A DNA stretch of 64,000 nucleotides. Origin: Branchiostoma floridae (taxonomy: Eukaryota; Chordata; Leptocardii; Amphioxiformes; Branchiostomatidae). The notes beneath the pieces are model-generated. The model saw only the letters and a list, made by a program, of their open reading frames with translations. It did no database searches and was not told the DNA's origin. The stretch covers positions 20,932,024 to 20,996,023 of the forward strand of contig NC_049989.1 in the NCBI RefSeq assembly GCF_000003815.2. Direction: 5' to 3'. Shown here piece by piece: positions 1-12,900 of this stretch. Position 1 is the first letter of the stretch, and each line of letters starts with the position of its first letter. The translations under genes were made by a program, and so were the position numbers.

Positions 1-210
1 ACAGAAGACGGCTGCTTTTCTCTAGACAGAACTGGCTCACAAACCTAGTTGTACATGGCTTTTATCATTCCCTCCTAACTGTTGCTTTAAATATTATGTA
101 ACAAGTAAAGTAGCATGCCTTAACTAAGTGTCCAATTCAGCTGCCATGTATTTTAGAGTTTAACAATCGAATCAAACAAGGAGGTTAAAATATTCATAAC
201 ATTATGTTTA

Positions 211-556
211 GCATAACGGGCCACTGCACTGTAATTTGTGACCACCACGCAAAATGAGGACCACTACGCTAATTTTCAACATTTACTTGTTGAACGATGC
301 AAATCAAATATGAAAAATGATGATATGCCACTCCAAACTGACAAAGAAATCCTTCAAATTACATGTGATGTTAACAGAGTTAACTTAAGTCACCTCATAG
401 GTACTAGTAGTAGTACCCTTACATTAATGCCAACTTTTTAAGTACATTTTCAAAATCTCACAGTGGAAGGGTCAAGATCCTCCACCACACCGCCCCTCAG
501 ATTGGTCGCTTTGCCCTTACAATTATGCTAAAATAAAATCCTGGCCAGAACCTTGG
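211..556. mobile_element. MITE of the CCACTACGCTAAAAT word family (copy A)
   Basis: Contains GACCACCACGCAAAATGAGG and CCACTACGCTAATTTTCAAC and ends TCCTGGCCAGAACC. The internal stretch (AAATGATGATATGCCACTCC onward) recurs at 26757 and, inverted, near 20280. Left end approximate. Confidence 0.6.
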
Positions 557-574
557 AAGTAACCCATTACAGTG

Positions 575-975
575 CCCGAAATACTTTTTTTAGCCAGGTT
601 GTCCCAGTGGCAACCTGAGTCAAAAGCCAGGTTGCGCCATCAACATTTCAGGTTGCCCCGCTTTCAAGTTGTTACTTTCAAATCAGCAACTTATCCATTA
701 TCTTTCTTCCAGTTATATGTAACTATGTAATATGTTTTATGTTATCGAAAAATATTAAAAAATACAATAGGCGATACGTCCAACCTCTGCAAGACAGGGA
801 ACAACGGACGCTAAACTGGACAGTTCAAGTGAGTGAGTGTGCTTATGCACGTAGGTGGGGGAAAAGCAGTGTTCCAACTGCAAAATTTAAGGTTGCGCAG
901 TGTGCAACCTGGGTTTAAAATTAAGTTGCGCCAAGCAAATTGTGGTTGCATTTTCAAGTGGGTATTTCCAGCACT
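575..975. mobile_element. MITE-like repeat with CAGGTTGC words
   Basis: CCAGGTTGTCCCAGTGGCAACCTG and several GGTTGCGC / GCAACCTG words occur in both orientations across this stretch. The architecture is the same as the other word-repeat MITEs. Ends are uncertain and no target duplication was found. Confidence 0.4.
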
Positions 976-1010
976 GCATTATCATAACATGACCATTGAT
1001 GGCAACTCAC

Positions 1011-1179
1011 CCCGTTCATCCGCGATGACTTCCTTCCCCTGTACGGAGTTTCTGCAGTTGGTGTCGGTCTTGTTGGCGAGATTCCGCGCCTGGAACCTCG
1101 GCTTCCAGCTGATCTTCCTCCGGAAGTCGAACTCGGGAGGCTTGTAGTCTCCGGTGTCCTTCACAACAGACTGCTCCGA
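1011..1179 (-). CDS. SPRING1: SPRING1 coding exon 2 (residues 32-87)
   Basis: Acceptor TTATCCACCAG immediately precedes base 1179 on the minus strand; the donor GTGAGT follows base 1011. The exon is 169 nt, 56 codons plus one base (phase 1), so the last Gly codon is completed in the next exon. It encodes the conserved CRNSVQGK motif and an NKT sequon. The conserved YVC that normally follows would be in the missing third exon. Confidence 0.9.
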
Positions 1180-2810
1180 CTGGTGGATAAAGATGGAAAA
1201 ATGTTTCATTAGATTTTCATCAGGCTTTTAGCTAGGACTTTATAATTAATAGGGAGTCCAAACTTATTTGTGAGTCGTGGTAAGTGACTATTGTACTAGG
1301 GGGGTCTGGGGGAGTTTTTGATGATTTTAAGTTAAAACAGTGCATTCTAAGGTATCCAAAGAGGCAAAAATACTGTTACAGATGTCACAGTAGAAGACTG
1401 TGACCACAGATGACCTGGTAGCATCCCTGGTCAATCATAATTTCATGCTTGTCAGAGGATTTTCTCCCCAGTATAGGGCGTCCAGGGGCATCAAATTTCT
1501 TGTTATTCTAAGAGAAGTGCGTCTAGATGACGCAATGACGCATGCCTTGCTAAAAGCCTGATTTTCATTGTGTATTTATTTTCCCGAAACAATCATTTTA
1601 AGTTTTATGGAATAGAACTGTCTGGCGAGAGATAGAAAAATGTTTCATTAGTTTCATTTTCTGAACAATCTTTTAAAGTTGATCTGTGACGGTAGTCAAC
1701 AATCCTTTATAGTTTTATAGAATAGAACTGAACAAGAAAGCAATACTGGCAGGGGGGTACAGTATCAATTAGGGGGAGATTTGGACACAAAATGCTTAAA
1801 ATTTATGCCGTTTATGAATTAATAAATCTATGGAGTAGTGAACAAAGCCTAATGCCCTGGGAATAATAACGCTATCAATTTCTTTTTTAATTATGACTCA
1901 ACTACATCATTACAGATCCCTGGAGTTACTGTCTGAACTTTTCAGGTAAGTGAATTCTGTCAATGACCAATGACGAACAATATTTATCCATTTATTGATT
2001 ATTCATCTCAAAACGGGTGGGTAGCCCCTACAACTTTCTACGCTGATTATCATTTATGACAGCGTATTTTCACTACCTCTGGCTTTGCTCAAGGAGGTTA
2101 TATTATATATAGAGAGATATCACCTTCTTACTCTTCTCCATGTGGCTACAATGTAATTATTTTTGATAAGAATCATCAAAAAGCAGACAAGCATCTTTTA
2201 AAATAGATGCAATAGACTAGAAATGGCAAATGTTCTCTACAACATAAACCTGTACATACTTAACAATCTGGTGAAAGTTATTACAAAATCACGAATATGA
2301 TCTTGATATTGTAATAACCATTGTGACCCACTGTATCATTATCATGCATGACATCACAGGACGGGTAGCAACGTTTGTATAATTTGTCCCATGAATACAT
2401 CTCTTATCTTAACATCCTAATTATCCATTGGAACTACTTCAAAAGTTATTCTAGTCGTCACAGGAACAAAGACGAATTAACATAACATAAAACATACCTC
2501 ACTAGTGCTTACATAGTACAATATAGCAACAATTCACGTCTATATTGTTGTGTTTTGATGTAATACTCAACACTTCTCACCACATAACACAACCAAAACA
2601 CAACAACAGAGGTGTCGTCACACAAGCATGCGTAACATCTTTTGTCCAAAGCTGTGTTTTTACGGACAAGCAAGCGACTTTTAATGACATAACTACGATC
2701 TTGAGTGTTTTCTGTACCTGTTTGAAGACAGAGACGAGGAAATAGAGAAGAGAAGCGCCCAAAACCAGAGCCAGGAACCAGCGCCTTCGGAAAATCCGCC
2801 GTGAAATCAT
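1011..2810 (-). CDS. SPRING1: SPRING1 (C12orf49) homologue, 5' part of gene; coding exons 1-2, continues off the left edge
   Basis: SREBF-pathway regulator of the Golgi: a single-pass membrane protein that, in mammals, supports maturation of the site-1 protease and so cholesterol-dependent SREBP signalling (family knowledge). The sequence shows 87 residues in two exons joined in phase 0 across 1180-2717. Exon 1 gives a basic stretch (RRIFRRRW) followed by a hydrophobic signal anchor (about residues 11-28) ending VFKQ. Exon 2 gives the luminal start with ISWKPRFQ, an NKT glycosylation sequon and the family motif CRNSVQGK followed by ADERG. These align in order with human C12orf49. The Cys-rich remainder must lie left of base 1; I saw no further exon in 1-1010. 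The gene is divergent from RNFT, about 285 bp from the RNFT leader ATG. Confidence 0.9.
2718..2810 (-). CDS. SPRING1: SPRING1 coding exon 1 (residues 1-31)
   Basis: ATG at 2810 (minus strand) opens 31 codons ending in CAG, followed by the donor GTACAG at 2717. Arg-rich N-terminus and hydrophobic segment LALVLGASLLYFLV make a type II signal anchor. The start matches the family, whose N-terminus has the same basic-then-hydrophobic layout. A longer overlapping minus ORF (2509-2850) is in another frame and has no homology. Phase 0 at the donor. Confidence 0.9.
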
Positions 2811-3095
2811 GGGAATATGGTGGGAGTATAATCTGTGTGGACTGCTCCAAATTTTACAGGGGTCAATATTAACTTTATTATGTTAAAATATGATAGTTTT
2901 TCATAATACTTCACAATTGTTCTAAATCCATCATTAAATTCTATTTTTCAGACGTTTGTGTGTTTATACTCCTTTTTAATCTCAATTATGCGATATGTTA
3001 TAAAAATTAATGAACATATTTTCCCCTCTAACAGAATAGACTGTTCCGAAACGCCGGTCTGTGATTGGCGCAGACGCTCTGACTTCACTTTCAAG
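2811..3095. promoter_or_regulatory. shared head-to-head promoter of SPRING1 and RNFT
   Basis: About 285 bp separate the SPRING1 ATG from the first RNFT leader ATG. The left part is AT-rich, the right part is GC-richer and carries an inverted CCAAT box (GTGATTGGCG, 3061-3070). A YY1-like CAAGATGGCG lies at the leader start (3092-3101). No TATA box is obvious on either side. Promoter function is inferred from position. Confidence 0.55.
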
Positions 3096-3109
3096 ATGGC
3101 GGGTTTCAG
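3055..3109 (+). other. RNFT2: RNFT 5' leader exon 1 (non-coding, uORF-bearing); start approximate
   Basis: AAGATGGCGGGTTTCAG is followed by a strong donor GTAAGT at 3110. The matching acceptor is CACCATTCCAG ending at 3421. Splicing 3109 to 3422 closes the reading frame opened by ATG 3096 after five residues (AGT then TGA), so this exon is leader, not N-terminal coding. The transcription start is not visible; the left bound is a guess. Confidence 0.5.
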
Positions 3110-3421
3110 GTAAGTCCACACCCTTTTTTATCCGGAAAATTGGCACATATGGCAAAGATTAACCCCCTTTCATGGAACTTGACGTCTAATTTTGTGGAAG
3201 CACGTTTTAGAGCACATCTTCAGGGATCTTTTGATGCCGGTGAAGGGAAATGTTACCCTCGTTTTGAGGAGAATTCAAGTTGTAAACAAAAGGGAAAGTT
3301 TCGCAATACGTGTCCTGACACGGGGTGTCCTTTCACTGCGCATTTTCCCAGAAATTATCGTCTGAAATGTCCTGTATCCTACCCCTCTTCCTCGCTAACA
3401 TGTTAACCTCCACCATTCCAG

Positions 3422-3930
3422 TTGATGAGGAGGCACGGACGATACTTGAACGCTACAAATCCTATGCACGATGGCAGAGAGCCGATCTAGGCGTGGCTCA
3501 GCCAGCAATAACAATGGTGCTACTACAGCAAGGGGCCGGCTAGGCGCACTCTCTCCTAATGTCTTAAGCCAGGCCGTGGACACCTTAAGGACCGACCCGT
3601 CTCTAAGGAACGAGGTGGCTTCCCTCCTGAGAGAGATAGCGCCCCAGATTTCCCAACGCGCGGGTCAGAGCGGTACAGTGAGGGCCCCGCTAGCTGGGTT
3701 TACAGATGGAGATATAGACCACAGGACAGGTGATGCGGCCACGCCCTATGAAGAGGAGACCGTGACACTGGATATGCCTGAAGGAACACCTCGGAGGGAT
3801 GCTGAGGAACCTCAGGAGCAACAAGAAGAAGCCGCAGGCCCGCCTATAAGGAGATGGCTGGGCTGGATGGAGAAAAGTGTGCCTTTTGTAGCCCTCTTGC
3901 TGGTCAAGATCCTCTATGCACATAGATTAG
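3422..3930 (+). CDS. RNFT2: RNFT exon 2: leader 3422-3470 and coding 3471-3930
   Basis: Acceptor CACCATTCCAG ends at 3421. ATG 3471 opens MAESRSRR and the frame runs to the donor GTAGGC at 3931, splitting a Gly codon (phase 1). The protein part is polar and low complexity (Ser/Arg, then Glu/Gln-rich near residue 110) and ends in the first hydrophobic segment (SVPFVALLLVKILYAHRLG). A second upstream ATG at 3425 opens a 21-residue uORF that overlaps the true start by 20 nt. Confidence 0.92.
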
Positions 3931-6900
3931 GTAGGCAGTTTTCTTCTTGCACCGTCTGTCGTAAAATGCCTAACTGAACATTGCTTAACTCCGCAGGTTT
4001 TTATATATTCATGTGTAGGAGGATGCCATTGGATGGTGCGGCCAGCGTGACGAGAATAACAAAATCATCTTCTCCGGGTTGTTTTCGGATTGTGGCATGC
4101 AGGTTATGCATATTCAGTGCGCATGCTTCTTAAAAAATGATGCATGGGGGAACGGGCTACATGTTGGAAAAATCAATTGGATTTACTGAGTTTCTGGTCG
4201 TTTTAATTGATGGAATATGTGGGCAGCTATGGATGGAGTCATCAATTAAAGTGGACATATCTCGGAATAAATCACATCAATTCAGGACAAGCTGTATTGA
4301 ATTTGAAACGGAATCATGCATTTGAAAAAAATTAGCAATGGAGACATAGAGAGGTGGCCATTTATCAACTGGCATATGATTCTATGAATCCATAAAACAG
4401 AATATATAGACTCAGAAAAACATCTGCCATTTTTCCCACACTGTTCTTACATACGTGTCACACCGGTATATGTTTGCATTTCAATTCTTTGAATTCGTCC
4501 TGCTAGTTGATTTTTGGAACAGCAAGATTGCTTAAAGGCTGGCATTCAAATTCTTGATTTAATTATATAAGATACAATGTATACATACAGTACAATGTGT
4601 GTCATACATAGGCAAAATTGCTTTGGCTTAGAAGTTAGAATATCAATAGATATAGCTTACAAACATACAATTTGTAGCATAGAGTAGAGTTTAATACACA
4701 TAATACCATTTTTATAACACCAGTATAGACTGTCTTAATAGTTAAGCAATCCACATAACATCTTTGTAAAGGGCATTTCCTAATGTTTATCTCACTAACA
4801 TGGCATTTAAAAATCATTTTGGAATCTATATTAGCAAACATGAAGCTTACTAACCATTTGACTGGAGCGTTATTCATGTCATGAAAGGTAATAAATGAGG
4901 GAAGAGAAATACGTATCATTCGTACAGGTTGGATGTTTCAACTCAGTTCCTTTTTTCTATTCCAGGTATTTGTATCCTCTTGGGTCTGTTTGGAACCTTT
5001 ATACACACTAATGCAACCATCAAGAGCCAAGTAGCACTGAAGGTAAAGATCATAATTTTTTTTTTACATGTTCATGTATATAAGATGTTTCCTAATTGAC
5101 AGTTTTGTTGATATCTACTTAATGAATATCAAATTCTATTGTTGACATCTCTACAAATATCACATCACTATCAGGCAAGGCAAGGCATCATCTAAAAGAA
5201 ATAATGAATTGTGAATTTTGATAATGTTCATAATGTTTTAGAGGTTGTCCTACTATCATGGTTTGCTGTACTACTATGTTTTGTTTTCATGTCTATTGCA
5301 CATTTTAATTTGCAATTCATAAATACAAAAAAGCATCTGAAAAATTAGGTCATTGACCTTCACAGACATTTATTTTTTTTAAATGATAAGACGAGAGGAC
5401 AGGGAAGAAAAGGTGGACACTGTCCAGGGCTCAAAATTCATTTTTTGGATTAGGTGCACTGGTGCACCCAGCTTAAAAAATTGGGTGCACCAAAAAATTT
5501 TGGGGTGCACCACTTAAATTTCAGTAATACCGGCGCGGTAACCTAATAATAAAACTCAGTTACAAGCTATCAAATTATCAAACAAGTACCATGACAGACA
5601 TTTTTATTATCTTTCTAACACTTAGATGTCAAGAATATGATGTATACTACAGGGTAGTATACTTTGATATCTTTACAAACATAAAGCTAAGAAAATATTT
5701 GGGTGCATAACTTCAATTTTGGGTGCACATGCACCCAGTATTTCGAGCCCTGCTATCTATCCAGCCCCTTACATTGTGTACCAACTAATGGTTCAGACTT
5801 TCTCTTGATCACTCTGTTCACATGTGGATCTCCCTCTGTGTTTTTTAGAGAATCAACTACAGATAGAATTGGTGCGGCTTTGAATGACAAATGAATTGTC
5901 AAAGTGCAATTTAAACTGTCTTATACAATATATATACTATATTACTAAGTTATGATAATAATAATTATTTCTTGCAGGAGAGAAGATCAGTGAAGATGCT
6001 GCTATGGCTGGTCTTGTTCCTGACAGCCAACATTGTTCTCATCTACTATGTGTTTGAAGAGGAGAAACTCCAGAACAGGTGAGAAACAGAACAGTTCTTT
6101 ACAGTAGTATATATACAGGGCTCGTGACTGCGACTAGATTTGGTCGCAATGCGACCGTAATTTTAATAATGCGCCTATTCTTTAAATGCTGGTCGCACGG
6201 CGCGCCAACAAAAAAATGAGCAACGCCCTTATTTTCCCCCGAAAACTTCGCTCAAAGTTCAAAATTCGCCGATTTCGGCCTTCACCGAGCCGCCATTTTG
6301 ATTCTAACTCAAGTCTCGCGCAAGTCTCGCAGTAACTCACATCTCGCGAATCGCGAGAGTCGCACCCCATTGGCCATTTCGGCGTGACGTAGCTCGCCCG
6401 GCCGCCATTATTGGTGGAATATCTGATATCCCCGCTGTGATCGCGGGAAAAATCACGCAGGAGAGCTTCAAAAGCGTGTAACTTTGACGAAAACTCATCG
6501 AATGCCTAAAGTCCTTGGTGATAAGTACATGTATAGAATTCTTTTGGAGGTTTTTTCTGCTTGTTTGTCGGTGGAATGCGGGAAAAACAACAGCTAATGC
6601 GACGATGACAAACTGGGGAGGGGGGCTGTGTCGGCACTGAAGTCGTAGAAAATGTTGAACGGAGGTCGCGATTTTTTCACGGTTCCTTCAGATATTACTT
6701 TTGTTGCAGTCTTTATTTTCAAAAGACCGATAAATAGATGTTGTTTGTTGGGAAAAGTTCGATTGATTTGCCCTTCGAACACATCTTTTCTGCTACATTT
6801 TTTCAACTGAAAATATGAATTGTTTGTACACAGATTTTTCTATATAAGTTAACACTGATGTTACAGGCTACAAGTAAAACCTCTAATTTTCCAGTGCATC

Positions 6901-9900
6901 TATTTTCAGCTATGTTCTTAACAAAGTAGAAGAGATACAAAAGAAATACAAGATGTACCTGACAGTCCTGGCTACACTTTCTCCTCTGTTGGTTTGCAGA
7001 TTTTCTTGCAGACTTCTTTAGTTTGTTGTTGTTGTATATGTAACAGTCAAGTTTCACCTTTAGCAGTAAGGTTAATTTACTCTTCCTGATTGTGTGTATT
7101 AACTTATGAAACATTATAAAAATCATATATTGTAAGGAATCAGTGTTGTATTACTTGAAAGTGATCTCATTTATTCTCTTGTTTCTTGTTTGGTTACTGG
7201 GTAACTATATATAATATATAACACCCCTAATTAATTCTTTAAGCCATACCCACCTCTAGTCAAAAACATTGATTACCGGTATTGGAGTAATATTTTGTAT
7301 GGCTTGAGACGTTTGCTTGTGCTCCCAACCTTTCATAGTGGTGCTCCTAACTTTTTGCTGGCGCTCCTAAGTTTTAGGAGTTAGGAGCGCCATGCTCCTA
7401 GGTCAAAAAGTTAGTCTGGAGCCCTGATATATAGTAGTAGTAGATTCATTCCTCAAGCTACCAACATCTTGCACACTGCAGTCTTCCCTCAGAAAGACAT
7501 CTGGAGCCGCATAGTTCAAGTTTTGAACTTTTATTCAGCCTGTCGGTTCTGTACAGTAGTGTAAAAGTCCCCAAATGCCACCTACATTTGCAGGTAAAGT
7601 AGCCTGACTAAAATCGCGCTCCTAGCGGCCGGCCTTTCACTGTTGCCACCCTAGGAGGGGGTCATTAACCCCAGCCAGCGAGAGATCTGTGTAAACACAG
7701 GCTACAAATAAAGCTGCGATTTTGCAGGTGAAATTACAATATTCTCAATATTGTGCATGTGAAAGTGCAGTTGTGCAGGTGAAATTGTAGCTGTGCTTCC
7801 TCAAATGAATGTGACAAAAAATTGCATATTTAGGGTGTGAGTGGTGTTCAGCACCAGGGACAGGCATGTTTGACTGTTTCTGGGTGGTGTTCAGCACCAG
7901 GGACAGGCATGTTTGTGTGTGGATGGTGTTCAGCACCAAGGACAGGTGTGTTTGTGTGTGGATGGTGTTCAGCACCAAGGACAGGTGCGTTTGTGTGTGG
8001 ATGGTGTTCAGCACCAAGGACTGGTGTGTTTGTGTGTGGATGGTGTTCAGCACCAAGGACAGGTGCGTTTGTGTGTGGATGGTGTTCAGCACCAAGGACA
8101 GGTCTGTATGGGTGTTGTTCAGCTTTAGTGACAGTAGTGTTTACCTGTGTTTGGACAGGTGTGTGGATGGTGTTCAGCATCTGCGCAAGGTGCTTTTACA
8201 GAAATTGACATTGGAAAGATGTCTTATTCAACTCGATAAGTGTGTTGGACTCTTCTATATGCAAAAGGCTTGTCCCGTGGTCCTATGATAAAACTAGCCC
8301 ATGACACATGCCACTAGTTACCCCAAATACATTTTAGTGTACATTTGTACCTTGCTACACGCACAGTTTTAGGCAGTTTTTTGTATCTGTATCTATATAG
8401 CCAATATAAGAGCTCTTCAGTGAAACACACATCATGATTTCATCATGGCCTCTTGCTGAGTCTTTTGCTGAGGACCAAGAAAATGCGTTGATGTGGCATC
8501 GCTTGTACCAACGCTCATGTGGTATTCTCTACTTCTTAATGTTAGCCCAACTCATCAGGGAATCTCTCCGACCAGCCATTTGGCTCGTTAGCAAACCAAG
8601 GAAAACCCTATGGGGACTTGGATGAGTCATTCGGGGCGACCTCTGACCTCCTGTCTGGTCGGTTTCCATCAATTATTCAGTGATTGGCCAGCAGCCAACC
8701 AATCGGAAAGGAGATTTTGCCAATACAACTGTCACTTGACGCTAGCTGTTACATACACGTCTGTCTCCCCTCATACAATAACAACAGCGACCTGTCAGCT
8801 AAGCAAAGAGTTATGGCCTTCAAGTCAGATATCTTCTGCCAGGCTACTATACGAATTATAGTCGAAATAATGTCAATTTTTCTAAAATGTAGAGATATCC
8901 GGAAATATTGATGTATATGATTATCATTTGAAATTGATTCAAACTGAAAGTATCGCACAAAACATACTGCAATATGCTTGTTTATGCAAAGGGTTATGAG
9001 CTTCAAATTAGATATCTTCTGCCAGGCTACTTTCCAAACCATACCTGAAATAATGTCCATTTGGCTAAATGTAGGAATATCTGGAAATATTGATATATAT
9101 GTCGATGTAGGTTAGACATCCAGGTAATACCTAAACCTTACCTAGTAACATCCTCATCCAGGTAATAAGATATGCCAAAAAGCAGTCACTCAAGCAACTG
9201 GATATTGTTTTGGAAACGGTCAAGACGTTTCACCTAACATCCACTAGATTTCGTCAGTGACATACACGTATATGATTATCATTTGAAATTGATTCAAACT
9301 GAAAGCGGTATGCTAAACATTTTGCAATATGTTGATGCAAAGAATTATGAGCTTCAAATCAGATATATTCTGCCAGGCTACTATATGAACTAGTCTATAG
9401 TTGAAATAATGTCAATTTGACTAAATGTAGGGATATCTGGAAATATTGATGTTTATATGATTATCATGTGAAATTGATTCACACTGAAAGCGGCGCACTA
9501 AACATGCCGCAATATGTTGATTGTGACCTGAAGGGCCATGTTATTGCTGTTATATTTGTGCCAGGGGTGCCGTCCGGGGCAGTGTATAATCAGGTTAACA
9601 GCAAGTGGATTCATACGAAACCTGCCAATGCCAGTGACAAATCAACTGTTTAGCCGTGATTTGGGTCATAATTTCCACGGAGGTGCAGTAAGAAAGACCG
9701 ATAGTCATTCTCGGTTAGGGCAGAATTGATAATATTGCAGTTAATATGAGAAGCGCGATTGTGCCGGACACAAAACATTTCAAACCCTCGGGGATAGCTT
9801 TCAGACGATCTATCAGGAGATTTGATAACATCATTTGGAAAAATGTGCAGACTTCTGCCGCTACTGTCACTTCTAATTTGCTTTAAGAACATGTACATGG

Positions 9901-12900
9901 AGGATAGAAGCATTCTGTCTGTCATGCTATTTGTAAATACTATTATCGATGGAAATTGTTATTCTCTTGGTTTTATTTTCTTGTTTTGCTAGAATCATAA
10001 TATTATGATTCATAACATTATGATTCTAGCAAAACAAGAAAATAAAACATTTATGATGATAAGAAATGAGATCTAAATCCAGACGCATTTCCTATCTTCT
10101 ATGTACAAAATACAATTATTGATCGTTATGATTCAGTCTTGTACAATGTAAACACTGTAAATGTTAGTTATTTTTATTGTGCCAGACAATGGAATCGCAT
10201 GATATAAGTAAAAACAAATTAACAAGAATTACAAAAGATTAATACCTCTGTCTAAAAGTTAACCATAACAGAATTTTTAGTTTTCATTTCTAGCAGTTTC
10301 AATTTGGCCTAATTCTAAACACTAAAAAATGATTTGGAACAGGAAATAGATATTTTGTGAATTTGAAAGATTGGGTACATATTGCCCTTTTGTGCTCCCA
10401 AAATTGGAGCTATGCACCTTAATTTCGCCATGGTTTCTCCGGTACACCTAGATATCTATGTTTGTTTGTTTTATTTGGGTCTCCATTAGTGATATGTAGG
10501 GTTACGTAAGTATATCTATCTACAGTTTGTATCAAGGTGTGATTTTTGAAAGCTAAGAATTGGTTTTACTAAAAATCGACTTGATTTTATGCTGTGCACC
10601 TCTGTGCAGATTTCTAGGTCATAGGTGAACCAGACCTATTCCCCAAAGTGAAAGTGAAGCCCTGGTGATTGAGGGAACTAGTGAAAGTGATACCAGTAAA
10701 GCCTGGCCATTAAACATTGGCCAATGTTGATGATGCAGAGATTCTGGTGCAGGCAGACCAGGGCTCAAAATCCCACCTGCATATGGAGGTTAGTGCAGGT
10801 AGAATTGGAGCTGTGCAGGTATTTCTGGTGTCTACCTGCACCTAACCTGCACTGATCCATGTACTGGGTTTTATACATAAATGTCCTATGAATGATGTAC
10901 AGATGCAGGTGTATGTGTTATTAGCTGCAATGACTGTTACCACATATAAAGTGTAAAAGAAAAAAATAGCAATGGTTCCCGAACAATTTTAGATCAATCC
11001 ATACTTCATAAATTCATAGCAGTGCAGGTAAAATTTGTCTGGTGCAGGTAATGTTACCTGCACCAGTACATGTATGCAGAAAACGTATTTCGAGCCCTGC
11101 AGACATTAACGGACTGTTTTCCCGGCACTAATCCGGATTGAGAAGTATTTAGCTGAAGGTGACTTATCGTTCCCCAGTCCCAGTTTGAGGTCAATCCCAG
11201 CTAGAGCTGTTCAGGCTGATAATTCTGAAGCTTCTGTGGCACATGGACATTTTCAGTAGCAAAATTTGTTGTTTAGAGACGATTCAGTACGTCTTAAACC
11301 ATCTTTTTACAGTTAGTTTCTGTGGTTCATGGACATTTTTAAGAAACAGTGTGGCAAAAATTCTTATTTACATCTTAAATTGTAATTTTACAGACGTGTT
11401 TTAAAAAAAACGTTTTTTTTTACAGTTGATGTACTTGTATTGAATTGTTCTGCCAGTTCATTCTAGTAACACTGATGGGTGTCTTTCAAAATATCCGGAA
11501 GTAAATCTCCGATTTTTATCCAGTAAGTACAGATTCAATTGCCAAAAATGAAGTAATAAATTGAAAAATGAATGAAATTCTTAAGGATACAAATGTACAT
11601 AAATGTGTTTTTTTTAATATTTTTCTATGCTTTTGCTCAGACTAAAATATCATATGGCAGGAACATGAGCTCTGGATAACTGTTTGTGTTGATAATATGG
11701 CTCACTCACACACAGTCAAACTTCCTTAGCTTAATACACCTGTTTATATACTATGACTGTACTTCTCCATTTATGTCTATGATAGCTACATGCAACTCTG
11801 TTGGTTATAAATCTGTAGATCTACAACTAGGAATCCACCTCAAGCTACATGTACAAATGTATATCTACCATTAGTTTAAGTTACAGAGATTTGCAGAGTC
11901 CTTTCCTAATTCATTTATTCTATTCCCTACCCATACGAGCGACCGGATCATAATTGCCTGGACTATGATGCGATCTGTGTGACACTGTGTGTTTAAAGCT
12001 GTAAGCTGTTGTATATTTCTCATTGTCCACCCAAACTAAGCTTCAATTACACAGTGTCATTACATACCTGATGACAGGGTGTCAGCCAAAGGTGATGTAA
12101 CAGGGCTCAAAACACTTCTTTCTACATACCTGCTCAGGTGCAGGTAACATTGGAAATTACCTGTACCAGTCAGAATCTAGGAAGTATTGATCATACTAGA
12201 ATCTGTTCAGAAACCAGTGCTATTTTTTCTTTTGTGCTTCATAGGTGGTAACAGTCAATGCAGCTTGTAAAAATACACATCGTTCAAACATGTATATACA
12301 AACCCAGTACATGGACCAGTGCAGGTTAAGGTACAAGTAGACATCGAAAATACCTGCACAGCTCCAATTTTACCTGCACTAACCTGCATATGCAGGTGGT
12401 ATTTTGAGCCCTGTGTAATGTCCCCATGTAATATCTCTGTGTGTGGCGATTATTTTTTATCTGTTTGTTCGGAGATTGCCTGGGCCTCGCTCATAATATA
12501 ATGATGCTCTGGTAATAATGCCTTGATCGAGTATTATCAACAGAAAGGTAACACAGTTCAGGGCTTCAATTTCATTATTGGAAATATGTGCATATGGGAA
12601 CGGTAAAACTTCAGGTGCATAGAAAAATATTTAGGTGTACTAAGAAAGAATGCAAAAAAGGAATCTGCTATCTTTTCTAGCATGAAAATCAAGAATGCTG
12701 TGTGCTAGTGGGAAATAGTACCTAAATGCATATTATGTATCCATGCACAAATGTCTACGTACATCCACAGTTAGAAACACGTACATGCACAGCTCCAATT
12801 TTGGGTCTACAAAAAGGCATATGCATCCAGTATTGTTGACTTAGCTACGACAGTTTGGTTTTGTACATTACAAAAATGTACGTATAGTATATATACAGTT

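Noticed and set aside
2509-2850. 113-aa minus-strand frame
   Set aside because: It overlaps SPRING1 exon 1 in a different frame, crosses its donor and resembles nothing; the homologous frame is 2718-2810.
7834-8180. CRISPR-like array
   Set aside because: No unique spacers; continuous tandem units in a eukaryotic intron.
7745-8288. Several long frames on both strands with repeated TIHTQT- or VDGVQHQGQ-like peptides
   Set aside because: Products of a 39-bp minisatellite whose unit is a multiple of three.
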